Assembly (NCBI GenBank): GCA_038380795.1
Contig: CM076274.1
Location: 16,772,027 to 16,836,026, forward strand
Length of the DNA stretch: 64,000 nt
Direction of reading: 5' to 3'
Origin: Pyrocephalus nanus
Lineage: Eukaryota; Chordata; Aves; Passeriformes; Tyrannidae
Shown: one piece after another, positions 37,901 to 50,080 of the stretch
How the letters are laid out: each line of letters starts with the position of its first letter
Position numbering within the stretch: position 1 is the first letter of the stretch
Notes under the pieces: model-generated
What the model saw: the letters and a program-made list of their open reading frames with translations, nothing else
Database searches by the model: none
Told to the model about the DNA's origin: nothing
Program-made: the position numbers and the translations under genes

Positions 37901-38180
37901 ATTATAACTAGTGTTTAGGGAACGAGTTCAGACCACAATAAATAACCACCTGCCAGGTGGTTGGGTCCTGAGGCTAACAGAGAAAAATCTTATCTGTAAT
38001 GCAGCCTATCTATGAAGTTTGCTTTAATGTTAACTTTTAATTAATCAACTTTGCTGTGCACTTTAACAGAACGACAGCACAACCATAACCACATATTTGA
38101 TATGCACTGCAAAAGGCAAAATGCTCATGTTATTTTGCTGAATGGGTGACCCGTTATCTACAGGAGGCGGATCAAAGAAA
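37900..38180. promoter_or_regulatory. Candidate conserved regulatory block with paired E-boxes
   Basis: The block centres on a perfect inverted repeat, AACCACCTG-C-CAGGTGGTT (37944-37962), that places CACCTG and CAGGTG E-boxes back to back, as bound by ZEB, SNAIL or class I bHLH proteins. Other motifs include AATTAATCAA homeodomain cores near 38041 and a TCF/LEF-type GATCAAAG at 38170-38177. Regulatory function is inferred from motifs. Confidence 0.25.
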
Positions 38181-38787
38181 AACAGAATTCTCTTCCTTGG
38201 CTTTAACATGAAAGAGCTCACTAAAAAAGCATGAATGTTCGCCTTGTTTTAACCATCCCCACTAAAGCATCCCAGAAAGCATGTAGAATGTAAAAGATGC
38301 TCTGACAGGCTCTGCTGGGGCTCAGCAGAAGCAGGAGAGTAGGTCCCTTTGAGCCAGTGCTCTGAACAAAACAGAAAAAGCCTGTAATCCATATTCAGAA
38401 AAGAGAAATAAAGCACTAATCTCATGCCCTAATCTCTGCACTATGGCAGACCCATGGCCCAACCACATGCAAAAAGAATATTCTTTTTTTAAAAAAGTAT
38501 GGCCCTGACTGTAAAATTCATAATGCAATAAAGGGAAATGCAAAAGATTTGACTCACAGAACAAAAGTAATTATGGTGACTTGGTTTTCCACTTGATTCA
38601 TCTGGAACAGAATTTTGAAAGAAAAAAAAAATGGGATCTCCCTAAATCTTTTGTATGACTTAGTAAATTTTAGGCTGCTGCATAATCAGGAAGTCTTATT
38701 TCAGTAAGCAGAAGGAAAATGAGAAAAAAACCACTTTAGACTCAGGGATTTTACCTCTAGCTGTAACATATTGGTTTAAATAAAAAT
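38181..38787. other. Noncoding DNA
   Basis: Unique AT-rich sequence with no supported gene or repeat. Confidence 0.5.

Positions 38788-38815
<28 letters not shown>
38788..38815 (+). repeat. A28 homopolymer
   Basis: Twenty-eight uninterrupted A preceded by TAAAAAT. No retroelement body was recognised upstream. Confidence 0.95.
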
Positions 38816-38818
<3 letters not shown>

Positions 38819-39324
38819 GATGAAGGCATGGATTTTAATCTTATCTCCCACTCTGTCATTTTTCTTGAACACATACTAGAGGTCTGGACTTTACTTCTCT
38901 CTCTACTCATCAGTAGGTCCCTCCTCAAAAGCTTTTAGAAATTGAAATGAACACATCAGCAGTTTTCCAATGTGTGCTTTAGTTCCCTGCAGAGACCAGC
39001 ACTTCACAGCTTGTGACTCTAAGACATTCAAGCTTGAACAGTACTGTTTTACTTAACATCTTAAAACAATTTCTCCCAAACTATTACACCACCTTGCAAG
39101 GAATTAAGCTTCAGATTGTGGTTTTTTTCATAAGAAATTGCAGTTATCCTATTTTATGGGCAAAGTGAACCCTCAAGTTTAAGTACTTCCCCCTCCCCCC
39201 CCTACCCAAGGACTAGCAATAAAGAAAAACTAAGGTATCTCATTTTCAGTTCTCCATCTCATCTGCTGCAAACACCCTCCTTCACTGTGGGCTACCCTCT
39301 TTTACTGGTACTGAAGAAACATGT

Positions 39325-39338
39325 AAAAAAAAAAAAAA
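39325..39338 (+). repeat. A14 homopolymer
   Basis: Fourteen A, one of the plus-strand A runs in the asymmetric set described in the findings. Confidence 0.9.
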
Positions 39339-39419
39339 GTCCAAATAGTCACAATAGTCCAAAACCCACTTCTTATGTCACACCTGCCACACTTCATTAA
39401 TCAGGGAAGACACTGCCCT

Positions 39420-39720
39420 CCCTCCTCTGAGCCAGCTCTGAGCCAGTGTCCCTACACAGGGCAAGGGATCAGTGCTCTCACTGACCTGCCACCACTCCAG
39501 TGTGGCATCTGCCAGGATCCTGACTACTTCTGGTCATTCAAGACCCCATAATACATTTTTAATTAACTCCAGTGTCCCAGCCAAATCCCATTTTTTAGCT
39601 AATTACATTCGGTCTGCCTACCATGCCCCCTGCAGTTTCAGGCTGAACAGGTTGTTCTTCACTTTTCTGCCCAAAGATTTATGTAGCTACCTGGTGCAAA
39701 ACAGTATTTAAGGTTTTTAA
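39420..39720 (+). mobile_element. Ancient LINE 3' UTR-like repeat (L3/CR1 type)
   Basis: The order TCAAGACCCCATAAT, then CTCCAGTGTCCCAGCCAAAT, then TTTCAGGCTGAACAGGTTGT, follows a widespread old vertebrate LINE 3' UTR pattern (roughly AAGATCCCATGGCAC, GGTGTCCTGGCCAAATTCC, CAGTTTCAGGCTG). I recognise it from amniote genomes as an L3/CR1-related remnant. It is heavily diverged and its edges are approximate. An alternative is an old SINE that borrowed this tail. Confidence 0.45.
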
Positions 39721-42700
39721 AAGTGGAAGTTGTCACAGGTCAGACACAGACTTATTGCATTAGCCTCTCCTTTCTGTAGATTTGGGAATTAAGACCATGG
39801 TGACATCATTATATTTTCTGTTGGTGTCCAAAGCCTTTTAACACTGTTCATCTTTCAAAAAGCCAGCATGGTAAGTGATGCAATTTCCTGATAAAGTAAT
39901 AAAGATTAAGGACCTATACAAGACCTGAAAGGGACAATTTTCTGCTGAAGCCATCAGCTGCAACACCTCAGCAAAAGCTGCTCAGGAAGAGCAGCAAATA
40001 AAGTTGAACTGACTTTTGTTCATACACTGCTAATAGATGAGCATTGACCAAGATATGATCCTCCACTGAAAAAAAAAAAAAAAAGTCTCCTGACAATGAA
40101 ACGTGAGACATTTTGTTAGAGCTATTTCTAATTGAAACCTGAAAAATTTTACAGTAAATCGTTTTCAAGGTTTGAGTCTACTACTCTGTTGAGAAATGGC
40201 TGCATTTTAAACAAAATTAAGAATGAACTTCTCATATTCCAGCTCTGCACTGGAGGGGATTTTGCTGCTACCTGCTGCTGCCATCTCCTCTGAGTGCCAT
40301 ATGCTCCCTAAGGCTTGACCAGCTCACTCAAGCACTGCTCTCTTCATCCTCTCCACCAATTTTGCCTTCTTTGGATTAGCAGGCTGATTGCAGAGGAGGG
40401 AGATGATGTCTTTCACTGATGGCATAGTTGCTTAGTAAAGCACATACACTTAGCTTCATACTGCATCAAATTCCCACCAAAATCATAGCTGAACACATAT
40501 AAAAATGCTTGGGTTAACACCCAGAGAAAAAAAGTGATAAAAAGATCACATTACATTTGAAACTCTTTTTTAAACCGAAGAAAATTATATGGACCAAAGA
40601 GGGCAAGTCTCTGAGTGTCCACCAGGAATTCTTTACACCTTTGGGAGACTTCCATGTCTGCCATCATAGTGCATTTAGATCATGTCTTTCCTTTCTGGCA
40701 GCCACTGTTTAACACAGCAGTTTGTCTCTCCTGATTACCAAATGAGCGGTGTCTCCTCCTGAAGTGCTGTGCCTTTGTAGTGTAAATGTGCACAGTGAGA
40801 TTTACTCCAACATTCTGTTTCAGAAGACTCCAGGAATTTGTGAACTGTTATGCTGACGGTAAACTGCTGTATCCTACCAGGATCAATAGGTTTCACTGCT
40901 GCAAAGGTATGACACCTCAGCTTTGCCTTCGCAGCAGATTTCAATTTAAGGGCTCATCTGTTATTTTTCAGTCTGACATCCTCACAGTTTACACACCTTT
41001 TCCTCAAGCCTTGGTACAAAGCAAGGCATAGCAAAGTACAGCGTTCCCTGAGTAAGTTTATTGCTTACTGGTAGCATAAGGTTTGCAACAGTTAAATAGA
41101 TTTCTCTTCTGGTGGTCCTGTGATCTACTTGTGAACTGCACTGACATATGTGCTCTGTGACCAAAAAATATCTCCATATACCTCTTCAGCATCCTCAGCA
41201 TCACATTTCTTGCAGTTTTGGCAGCTTTGCTCCTCTTCAGGTGGAATTCAGACACAGGGATCTCCCACTAAAATTCAGTGCTGTACTTCTCCGACTCTGT
41301 AGCTCAGCACCATAAAGCCAAATAGTTCCAGCCCTACACTGACCAATGCAGAAAACAAGCCAAGAGCATCAAGGTCACATTTTGTTAACACCAAGGAAGG
41401 TGTTACCATAGATTTTTACATCTGTGTTAGCCTGACAGTCTGGTTTTCGATGAATATTCTAAGCAGTGGTGAGAATGCAGACTCCTACACTGACACAGGC
41501 TGCCATGTGGAACTGCATCCAAATGTTGGATGTCCAGGACAATATTTATTTCCTGCTGTTATCCCCAGAGAGGTTCTTTGGCAGATTACTGTGAACAAAA
41601 ACTGCAGGATGAAACACAGAGCTATGAATCACAGGGATGTGCTTCCAGTGCTCAGGATCCCACAGACAGTGCTGGCATTAGGCATGGCAGCAGCACACTC
41701 TTAAAAACAGTGTGGATGCATTTTTTTAAATTATTATTTTTCATTAGGCTTAACCCACCCATGACTGTTTAACCTACAACTTCCCTTGCACTGAGGCCAT
41801 ACTTCTGTCATATTAAGTGTTGCCTCATTTAAGAGCCAACAACTTGATTTCTGTGATAAACACAGGCCATGAGGTTACTATACCAACAAATTGCTAAAAA
41901 CACTCAGTTTGTTTCATCTTCTTTGACTGCTTTTAAACTCTACTGCCAGATGGTCAACAAAAACATTATTTGTTCCTTGACAATTTGTGAGGGGCCTTTC
42001 AAAGCTACATTTCTCCAGAATCATTCCCAGCACAAATTGCTTTCAAGTCAATTACTCAACGTTTATTGTTCTTCATGAGTATCCGAGTAAATGGATTGGG
42101 TTTGGACAAAAGATGCTGCATGTCAGAATCAATTTGCCTTCAACAATGCTTTCATGTCTACTCTCCCATTAATTTCTTTTAGTTCAGGCACAGAATTGCT
42201 CTTGACTGCCTTAAGCAATCCCCTGGGATGCTCATGTGCACAGGGGACTGCAAAGTTTCCAGTCTTCTATCTGAAACTCCTTAAACTGCTAGAGAAGACA
42301 GATGCAGCCCACTTCAGTCATAAGTAATTAAAAATATTCATCTAGGCATAATGTGTCTTTTTATTTCCCTCATGGAAGCATACAGTAAGTAGTTCTGCAG
42401 CTGCCCAGACATCTGTGTAGTACCTTCACAAGCACATTTTGCAGTTTGACTTCTTTTCAGTGGACTGTTGCATTTGATACCAAGGGGTCACACATTATTA
42501 TCAAGCAACACACAAGAACCTGGCTGATCTAACCACTCTTAACCTGCTACAACTTTTTATAAGCTCATAGAAGTGACTTCTACCCATATCAAGCCTCTCA
42601 CCTCTGGTTGTGGTCCTTTCCACCACAACAGACCTGATTCCTTTGGTGCTGTCCTGAACATCTATTCAAAAAAGGTCTCCATTCCTCACCCCACCAGACA

Positions 42701-44410
42701 AGCAGACCATAAATGGGTTTGCAGCATCATGGTTTGTGCTTCTTGAAAGTGTTACCCCCCCCATCTGTTCCTCAAAACAGAGGAGCAGAGTAATGGGAGT
42801 CTCACCTTAAGGGGATTTATTTTCAAGGGTTAGACAACAGAACTTCAAATGGCAGACTTTGCTCACTCGGGTTTATAAAGTTAGAATTCGATTATTGCAT
42901 GAAATTCATGGTTCTTGAGGAGGAAAACCCCCCGTAGTAAGAAACAGAGGAGCCTGAACCTCTTAAGCGCCTCAGACAAGGGATTTCCAGGAACTGGTGG
43001 CTGGGGAAAAAGGGTATATTGCAAGAGATCCAGAATACTGGAGAAATGGGCACAACAAAGTCTTCCTGCCAACTATGACAAAAGTTTCTGAGAGAGCACA
43101 TGTGCACTACTACCTGCAATTCCCCTGGGAACTGTATAACATGAGGAATTCGCTAGAGAGCAGAAAACATACACAGAAATCTACTTTCTCTCTTCATTTA
43201 CACTTAACTCAGTTTTAAAGAAGAAATACAATTTCATTACAAACACAAGAGGAAAAAATAGTTTGGGAGTATTTTAAGACTTGGTGTTTGTAAATAGAAT
43301 ATTTTGAAACAATAAAAAGATTACACAGAGCAAATAGATATAAGTTCTACATGCTATCACCCACCATCATAAATAGTTACAGCCCTCTGAAAGTTGCAAA
43401 TTCCAAGGGGTGACACATCCACAAATTTTCCTAAAATAAAACACAGCAATTTTTCATAGAGATGCCTTTTTTCCCCATTGTGCAGAACTGATATCCTTTC
43501 ACCTCAGTTCAGACATTATAATATGTGAAAGTGGCAGTGCTTATCTATGAATAGTGCTATAGGAGTATTTACACATTTCTTCTAACTTTATAAGAAAATA
43601 CAACCACTGCTATCCTCAATGTTATACAAAATTGTGCCTGAAACTATTTGCAGCCTTGTGACCAAACGTAAACTCGAGTGGCATTGTAGAGACTCTGTCT
43701 TTCATGTTTGGGAGTGGAGTTTTTTAACCACACAGCTGTGAGCAAGAAAAAGAAATTGCCAGCACTGTTGAGTAAGTGACCCTTCTGCAACACAATTGAC
43801 ATTTAACACCTCCTAGAGCAGGTCACCTGTAATAAATATCAGCTGCTTAGAAAAACAAGATTCCATAAATAAGCAAGAAAAGACTGTTTCAAGTACATAC
43901 TCGAAAGACAAAAAAAATAATCTCAACTGTAGTTCTTCCCAAAGTGACCAGCATTGTTCAATAATGAGATAAAACGGTATCTCTTGATTATTTTTTGTTT
44001 TGGTTTCTAGAAGCAGATAATAATGTTTTCAGGGCAGTCTTCAAATGTGCAGCTTGATAAAACAATACAAGCCTAAAGGATATTCTTTCCCCTATAGAAG
44101 TACTACCCATATGCTGGATGCAGGAGTGACCCTGAGGGAAGCTAATAGGAATGTTAGGACATAAACCTGTTATCAGTCATGGGGAATCTCTGATGACTGT
44201 GTTTTTGTCTTTATCCATAGTAGACAAATATGAGGTATAACTGAAAATTACAACAGTCCACCTTCAAGTACTGAGGGAATCAGAGATACTTAGAAGCCAA
44301 AAAAAAAGAAAACCAAAACAATTCCAAGAAAAAACACATCAAAAACAAATACATTATTTTAGGGCAACTCTACTCTCCAGCCATTTCTACAAGAAACAGT
44401 CCAGGCAGTA
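39721..44410. other. Noncoding DNA, no gene seen
   Basis: No supported gene. A16 lies at 40069-40084. Small overlapping frames at 40735-41255 and 41450-42330 show no domains. The 42530-42720 stretch has repeat-like texture but I cannot assign it. Confidence 0.5.
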
Positions 44411-44414
44411 GAAG

Positions 44415-44870
44415 AGGGTCTTACCTGACAGGGGCCATCCCAGGGTGTCCAACCCAAGCAAGCCAGAGGTGGCAACAGGTTCCAAACCAGGTCCAAGTCA
44501 TCAGAGTTGGATCATCACCAGTTTCACAGCGATGAGGCAGGGGTGGGTTCAAACCACAAAGTCAGTCCATAGTTTAAGATGCTGCACAGCCCAGATAACA
44601 CCAGGCAGGTCCAGAGGGATGAGGCAGCTCCGAGGTCAAGCTGGGAAGTCGACCAGGCATAGCAGTGACTAAAGCAGCAACCACCACTTCCAAGCAGCAC
44701 TCAGGCTCAAGACTGAGCTTAAATAAGGATCCTGGGCCAAAAGTGAGGGTGGGGTTAAGAGGGCTGGAGGGTCATCAGGCTCCGGGTGTGGCTCACACAG
44801 ATGCCCCAACAGCTTGTTAGTGCCAGCAGGGCTTTGAAAAACCACACAGAAACTCTGCAAAGCAGTAAGG
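44415..44870 (-). mobile_element. GC-rich LTR-like or repeat-derived element
   Basis: A GC-richer island in AT-rich surroundings, with scattered CpGs (for example CTCCGGG, GCTCCGAGG, GTCGACC). On the minus strand it has the layout of an LTR or LTR-derived promoter: an upstream GC-rich section, a TATA-like TTATTTAA at 44719-44726, then about 270 nt of CTGG/GGAC-rich leader-like sequence, then CAGGTAAGA. I could not match it to a named family, and terminal TG...CA inverted dinucleotides and a primer-binding site were not established. A bird-specific repeat or an unrelated GC-rich promoter are alternatives. Confidence 0.3.
44425..44728 (-). promoter_or_regulatory. Possible minus-strand promoter with first exon and splice donor
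   Basis: Reading the minus strand, CCTTATTTAAGC (44728-44717) is a good TATA-like element. A start site would be expected about 30 nt on, near 44690. The exon-like part ends at the perfect donor CAG|GTAAGA, with the exon boundary at 44425. The only ATG frame noted in it runs 44660-44574, 28 codons plus stop, so any transcript would be noncoding or have its start elsewhere. No acceptor exon was identified. Confidence 0.22.
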
Positions 44871-46509
44871 TTAGCTCATTATTGAAAGTATAAGCTTGTG
44901 AGAAACATACAGGAAAGCTGCTTTGCTGTTGCATGAGAAAGTACCAGCCAATTTTAAGGAGATTATATATAAGGCAATAATTTCATGTTGTGCTAAATCC
45001 AGGCACTCATACTTTGCTGGTATATATGATAAGAACTGCATTCAGAGAAAACTGCACTGTTCAGTGTTTCAGTTTACTGATACAGCATTTCAATGGCACT
45101 TCAAAGCATTTACAGAATTCAAGCTGAGTTTCTTGAGATTGCCTGAGGGAACTCTCAGTGGTGCCCTTCTTTGACAGGCATCATGATACAAACTCTTGGT
45201 TTTGTGAAGTTTTGGTTACTCCAAGGAATCTTGAGCTCGTTACTGATATCTACTATTCATACACTGCTTGTAAAATCTAATGAGAAGCAATAGCTACAGA
45301 ACATGAAGTAGCCTCCACTGAATGTGTTTGCCAAAAAGTGCTATTCCATCAGTCAGGCTATCCCCTTCCACATAAAGAATCCTCAGTCTCCTTCACTGAG
45401 TTTTCAAGCTCTTTTTGTGAGGCTTCCCTTTCTCGGCACTGAGTATTTCTAGAGCAGTTTAATTTTAAGGTCTGGGAAGAAAGTGAAGTTTAATCTGTTC
45501 AAAAGCTTCACACTTGCACTGTTCCTTAAGAAAGAAAAGGCAAATGTGTAGATTTTTTAATGTGATTACTGCTTAGAACCTTTCCTTCATTTTTAAGTGT
45601 TGACATGATTCCCAAATAGCACTGGAGAAAGTTTTAATTAAAAGCTCTATTGTGGTTTATTTCAAGTCCCTACCAAAATGTTTCAAATTTCTAATTTCAG
45701 CTTTTCCTTATATTGCAGTAGCTCATCTAAAAGCAAGAAAAAAAGAAGTGCTACAGAAAAGTGAACTATGTTTTCATGTTTTGAAAGAGTTGTGGGTATT
45801 TTTCAGTTAAGTCTAGAGCTGATAACATCCACCATCAATCTGTTCTTGCTGTCTGTATCAGAGCTTTCTGTCCTGGTTGAGCAACAAAACAGTCAAACTG
45901 TCTAAGTAAAACCTCAGTGCAGCCCAAGATGGCTTTGCAAAATTTAATAGGCTGCTAAAGGACTGTTATCCAATATGTTTCATACTGGAGGAAATCTGAT
46001 ACCATCTATCCCAGTACACGAAAACAGCAGTACCCATTACACCTCTGAGCAGAGCTTTTCAATTTTTATAATGGACATTTTCCAGCCAGCAGTGGAGTAT
46101 GCTGGGAGTTGCAGTTCTTTGAGGCAGTCTCTATACATACAAGACTTCGTTAGAGCTTTCAGTGTTACAGAATTTGGTTAGATTTTTTTCATGGCCTTTT
46201 GCTCTTCATAGTTAATAGCCTTTTAGACAACTGCAGTATGAAATTTAATCATGTATCTATCTACCTTTGGTTTAACACACTGAGTGCTTAATAAGCTCAT
46301 TGCCATCAAGCTCTTATCACTCATGATGTACTCTGGCTGTCTGAACATACAAATCTCATATATAATTACTAGAGAAAATTCAGACCTTGATGAAATTATA
46401 TTCTTTGCAGTTTTAGTAACTTTAATAGCTAAAGACAACTGGTGATACAGCTGAATGCATCATAAACCAAATAGCCCTTTTTTATAGTTAACCAAACAGC
46501 TTCTTCCTC
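44871..46509. other. Noncoding DNA, no gene seen
   Basis: Unique AT-rich sequence; frames stay below about 85 codons and none resembles a protein family. Confidence 0.55.
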
Positions 46510-46650
46510 CCCCTCCAGTAACTGAAGAACAAATTATCAATAATAGGCAGATGGCCATTAGCATAATCCATAAAGCCAGAAGACATTACAGTACTTTGTA
46601 TCTATCAACACTGATTAGCAGCATAACGTTTAATTAGCCCCTATGAAGAG
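46510..46650. promoter_or_regulatory. Candidate conserved noncoding element
   Basis: An AT-rich block with several homeodomain and GATA-like cores in close order (AAATTATCAATAATAGG, CCATTAGCATAATCC, GTTTAATTAGCCCC). The texture is like vertebrate developmental enhancers, but there is no direct evidence of conservation. Confidence 0.18.
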
Positions 46651-47749
46651 AACAGTGAGTAACAGGGTAGGGATGGAAATGGTTTTAATAATATACTGGA
46701 TGTTTTTCAAAGTGAAATCATTTCCAGCTCATGGGTTCTCCAGCAAAGGGTGCTTTAGCAAGGATTGGTTCCGAATGCACACGCTGATCAAAACAAGGAA
46801 AATTACAAGTTTTCATAGACATAAATTTATCTAAAGTATTAGAATCTGAGCAGAAATAATCTTGTATGAGCCGATCCGATTCTGGCTTGGTAATAAAGCA
46901 GCAAATAAATTAAGGGATAGAGGCACTTTGTGACTGCAGAAAGAAAAGGTTTCATATTAAAGCCTGGTTAACATGCAAAGAGTTTCCTTGGACTATGTCC
47001 AACAACCCTTTGACAATTCCACTTTTGCTGCCCTTCACTAAACCAAATATGTACCTATATGTGACTATATAAAAATACAAACTGGAAGTCTAAAGACAAC
47101 AAAACATAACAGCTTAAGTCTCAAATATTCATTAAGTAGTATAGAAAAAAAAAGCAGTGATTTAGCCATAGCAGTTTCCTGTTTCAAGTCTTTTTTAGTG
47201 ACAACAAATAACAATAAATAAATAATATAGGTAATTTGCTTTTCAGGTGGAGAAATTAGCAGCTTCACCAGATTGCAAGACATGCTTCTCAAATGTATCC
47301 TCTACCTTTCTACCCCTCAGAGTGGAAAAGGAAGGGAAATGTTGCTTAACACTGAGAGAAAGTCTCCCCTAACCCTCGGGTTGGTTTTGTTAAAATGTCC
47401 TGGTTGCAGTCTCCTGTTACCTACATATGCTGCACAGAAAGCTGTGAATGGATGCAGTTCAAATCCATTTTTTGGTACAAAGATAATGGCCTTGACTGGG
47501 CTATCTGGATATACAGGGTTACTTCTTTCTAGGTAATTTCTTTAGTACTGGACTACTTGAATATAGAATTAGGTATGCTTTATGGACTTTCCCTTTCTCA
47601 GTTCATCTTTTCACTTTCTATGCTGACAAATCTGGGCATCTCTTATGCCTAATAATTCAACAATTTTTCTCTTTACAAAGTACACAAAATACTGTAGAGT
47701 TAGAGCGTGCTATCATAAACATCAATCTTTTACATTGCTTGAAAAAAAC
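46651..47749. other. Noncoding DNA
   Basis: Unique AT-rich sequence. A simple AAT/AAAT tract lies near 47199-47226. No gene was supported. Confidence 0.5.
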
Positions 47750-47768
47750 ACACAGTTTGCCCTTTCAT

Positions 47769-47788
47769 TTTGCATATTAATATGCAAA
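47769..47788. promoter_or_regulatory. 20-bp perfect palindrome with octamer site
   Basis: TTTGCATATTAATATGCAAA is fully self-complementary. With the next base it contains the canonical POU octamer ATGCAAAT on the right (47782-47789), and the left arm gives the near-octamer ATGCAAAA on the opposite strand, around a TTAA centre. This could be a symmetric POU or POU-homeodomain dimer site. The palindrome itself is certain; binding is inferred. Confidence 0.4.
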
Positions 47789-47816
47789 TATGTTTTCCAA
47801 TTAGTCACAGCAAATT

Positions 47817-47845
47817 AACTGTCCTTGTCCTAGGCAAGGACAGTT
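47817..47845. repeat. 11-bp perfect inverted repeat, 7-nt loop
   Basis: AACTGTCCTTG (47817-47827) and CAAGGACAGTT (47835-47845) are exact reverse complements around the loop TCCTAGG. It could form a small hairpin, or a paired protein site. It is too short for a typical pre-miRNA. It follows the 47769 palindrome by 28 bp in a block (47750-47960) that looks like a conserved element. Confidence 0.8.
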
Positions 47846-47960
47846 CCATTGGCCTTGTTGCAGCATTCCATCTTGAGAATTCTTAGCTGAGAGTTAAGGT
47901 CTTATTAAGAGGATCTCTTCTTGCACTGAAGTCCCTTTGGATGGAAAGGTACTTAGACAT

Positions 47961-49237
47961 TTCTCCCTACTTCAAAAGATTTATTTGAGAGAAAACACAA
48001 GTAAATATGAACATAAACTTCATCTACAAATCTTGACTACCTGTTCTCTGGCCTGTGGATTGTTTGACTGTATGATCATGTCTTAGTCAAATCAAGTATT
48101 GATACCAAACTCAAGATGTTGTCATATGAATCAAATCTTTTCCTTAAATCTGAGTGAAATTAACTCAGATATTTCTCTTGCTTTAAACGTGCAATTAGCA
48201 GAGACATTTTTCAGTTGCTCAAATGACAACTTCAATCTTCACATCTGACATGAAAGCTGACATATTTTTAGACAACAGAATTCACTGGGACTTTTTAAGT
48301 ATTTTGGAGTGTGGTAATTGCAGATCTGGGGGAAGGGGGGGGGATCAAAATCCAACCCAGGAGTAGCAAATGTTATACTTAAATAATCTGAGGGAAACAA
48401 TATCTCCTGTCTTTCTGCCTCTGTCAGCCTGGAATTAGTGTATGTCAGTAAAACACTGCCTTATTAACTCCTGTTAATTGCCCCACAGCCATGCTTGGCT
48501 TTAGGTTTTCTATAGGAATTATGCAGGTGATAATGACAGTTCCAGTGCCCCAGAATACCCTTTGCTGTTGACATCTCAAGCAGTTGTTTCTCTGGGGTGG
48601 ATTACCTTGGATCTGCCTTTCCAACGCCAAAATAGATAAAATTACTCTGAGGACTTGAAAAGCAACCTGAGCATATTTGCATTCTCTGTGTCACACAGAG
48701 TCTGTGTGGGTTTTTGAACAATGTGGAGCTCATAGTAGATGAGTCAGCCTGAAGATGGCAAGAGTTTGTCTGAAGAGTTGCCTGGTTTGGCCTCTTTACT
48801 TCACCATAAGGATTTTTTTGAAGTTGCAGCTGCACTTCCAGGGGAGAAGGAGGAATAAGTTGACAGCGACCCCAATACAAATGTCAAAATCCTTCTGCCA
48901 CACACTCAGAATTATTATTGGACTGCAGAGGAGACAGAGAAAGGGGAAGATCATATGCAAGATGCTTACCAGCATTCTTATCAACTTATTAATGTGTTCT
49001 TAGTTTACTGTTATTTGCTGTCTTTCAACCATCCCAAGATTATGGTGTAAAAACAGGTAAAATCCCATCTTGGAAGTACACATGTTCATTTTCTTTTAAC
49101 ACTCCTGTGTAATTTTTCACATTTCAATCTTAGCTGGTCAACAACAACAAAAATACCCAAAAACATGGAATAGGAACCTTTGGAAGAAGAAACTATAAAG
49201 TTATTTACAGAAAAGTTATCCTGAACTGCAGTTAATG

Positions 49238-49242
<5 letters not shown>
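47961..49242. other. Noncoding DNA, no gene seen
   Basis: Unique sequence with a G9 run near 48335-48345. Overlapping small frames at 48600-49003 on both strands show no domain. Confidence 0.5.

Positions 49243-49279
<37 letters not shown>
49243..49279 (+). repeat. A37 homopolymer
   Basis: The longest homopolymer of the window, 37 A, preceded by GTTAATGATATT and followed by GGCAGAC. No retroposon body or target-site duplication was recognised. Confidence 0.95.
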
Positions 49280-49283
<4 letters not shown>

Positions 49284-49758
49284 GACTAAACTCTGGAGAC
49301 AATGAAAGTAGGATTTTAATATAGATTAGAAACATACATTTTTAACTGAAGGAAGCAGTCAAAATGTAGTGTTGTTACAAGTTTACTGAAGTCAGTAAAG
49401 CCTACTGGTTATACTATACCTTCTACTGTGGTTGAATAAACCTTTTTTCCATGTTTTCCTCTATATTCTGCATTAAACATATGTTTCCACTCTGATGTAT
49501 CTTATGGTAGCTGGCCATAAGCGAGAATTCTGCAAAAACACAAGAAAGAAAGAACAAAAACTGAATAAAACTTGATTAGCATTTTGTCAGAGTTTAACTT
49601 AAATAAGGGGTTCTTCACATAGTTCTGTTCAGCATAACGACAAGCAAAATTTACACTTCAGGGTAAACAAAGTTTATATTTAACATAGTGTTGCATCGCT
49701 CAGTAAAAAGAACACTTTCAGTCAAAAAATAAGAGTTCATTTTATGCAACCAATGTTT

Positions 49759-49915
49759 AGAGGGTATGGAGTCCCCCTCACTGGAGATATTCCAGCCTGT
49801 CTGGACACAATCCTGTGCCATGTTCTCTAGGGTGACCCTGCCTGAGCAGGGAGGTTGGATCTGATGACCCGCTGGGGACCCTTCCAGCCTGACCCCTCCT
49901 GTGGTTTCTCAGTGC
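49759..49915 (+). mobile_element. CR1 LINE 3' end
   Basis: A clear CR1 3' region in plus orientation. Diagnostic segments in order: TGGAGTCCCCCTCACTGGAG, CTGGACACAATCCTGTGCC, CTCTAGGGTGACCCTGCCTG, GAGCAGGGAGGTTGGATCTG and CTTCCAGCCTGACCCCTCCT, finishing with a decayed ATTCTGTG-type octamer end. This is the non-LTR element that dominates bird genomes. It is 5'-truncated with no reverse transcriptase sequence, and is the best single pointer to an avian source. Mutations place it among older insertions. Confidence 0.85.
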
Positions 49916-50080
49916 TTATAAATAACCTGTCCAGCAGGAGATGGACATCCCAAATGTATGCTCTGTGCTGCAAGAATCCAGACAGCTGATGTCTCTCCCA
50001 CAGAGCCCAGAAAATGACAAGGAACGTTTCCAATTGCATTTGGGCAGCTTTGCTCGTTGGTGACTTGAATGCTACTTTCT

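Noticed and set aside
47817..47845. Hairpin considered as a microRNA precursor
   Set aside because: The stem is only 11 bp with no extended pairing outside it, far shorter than a pre-miRNA.
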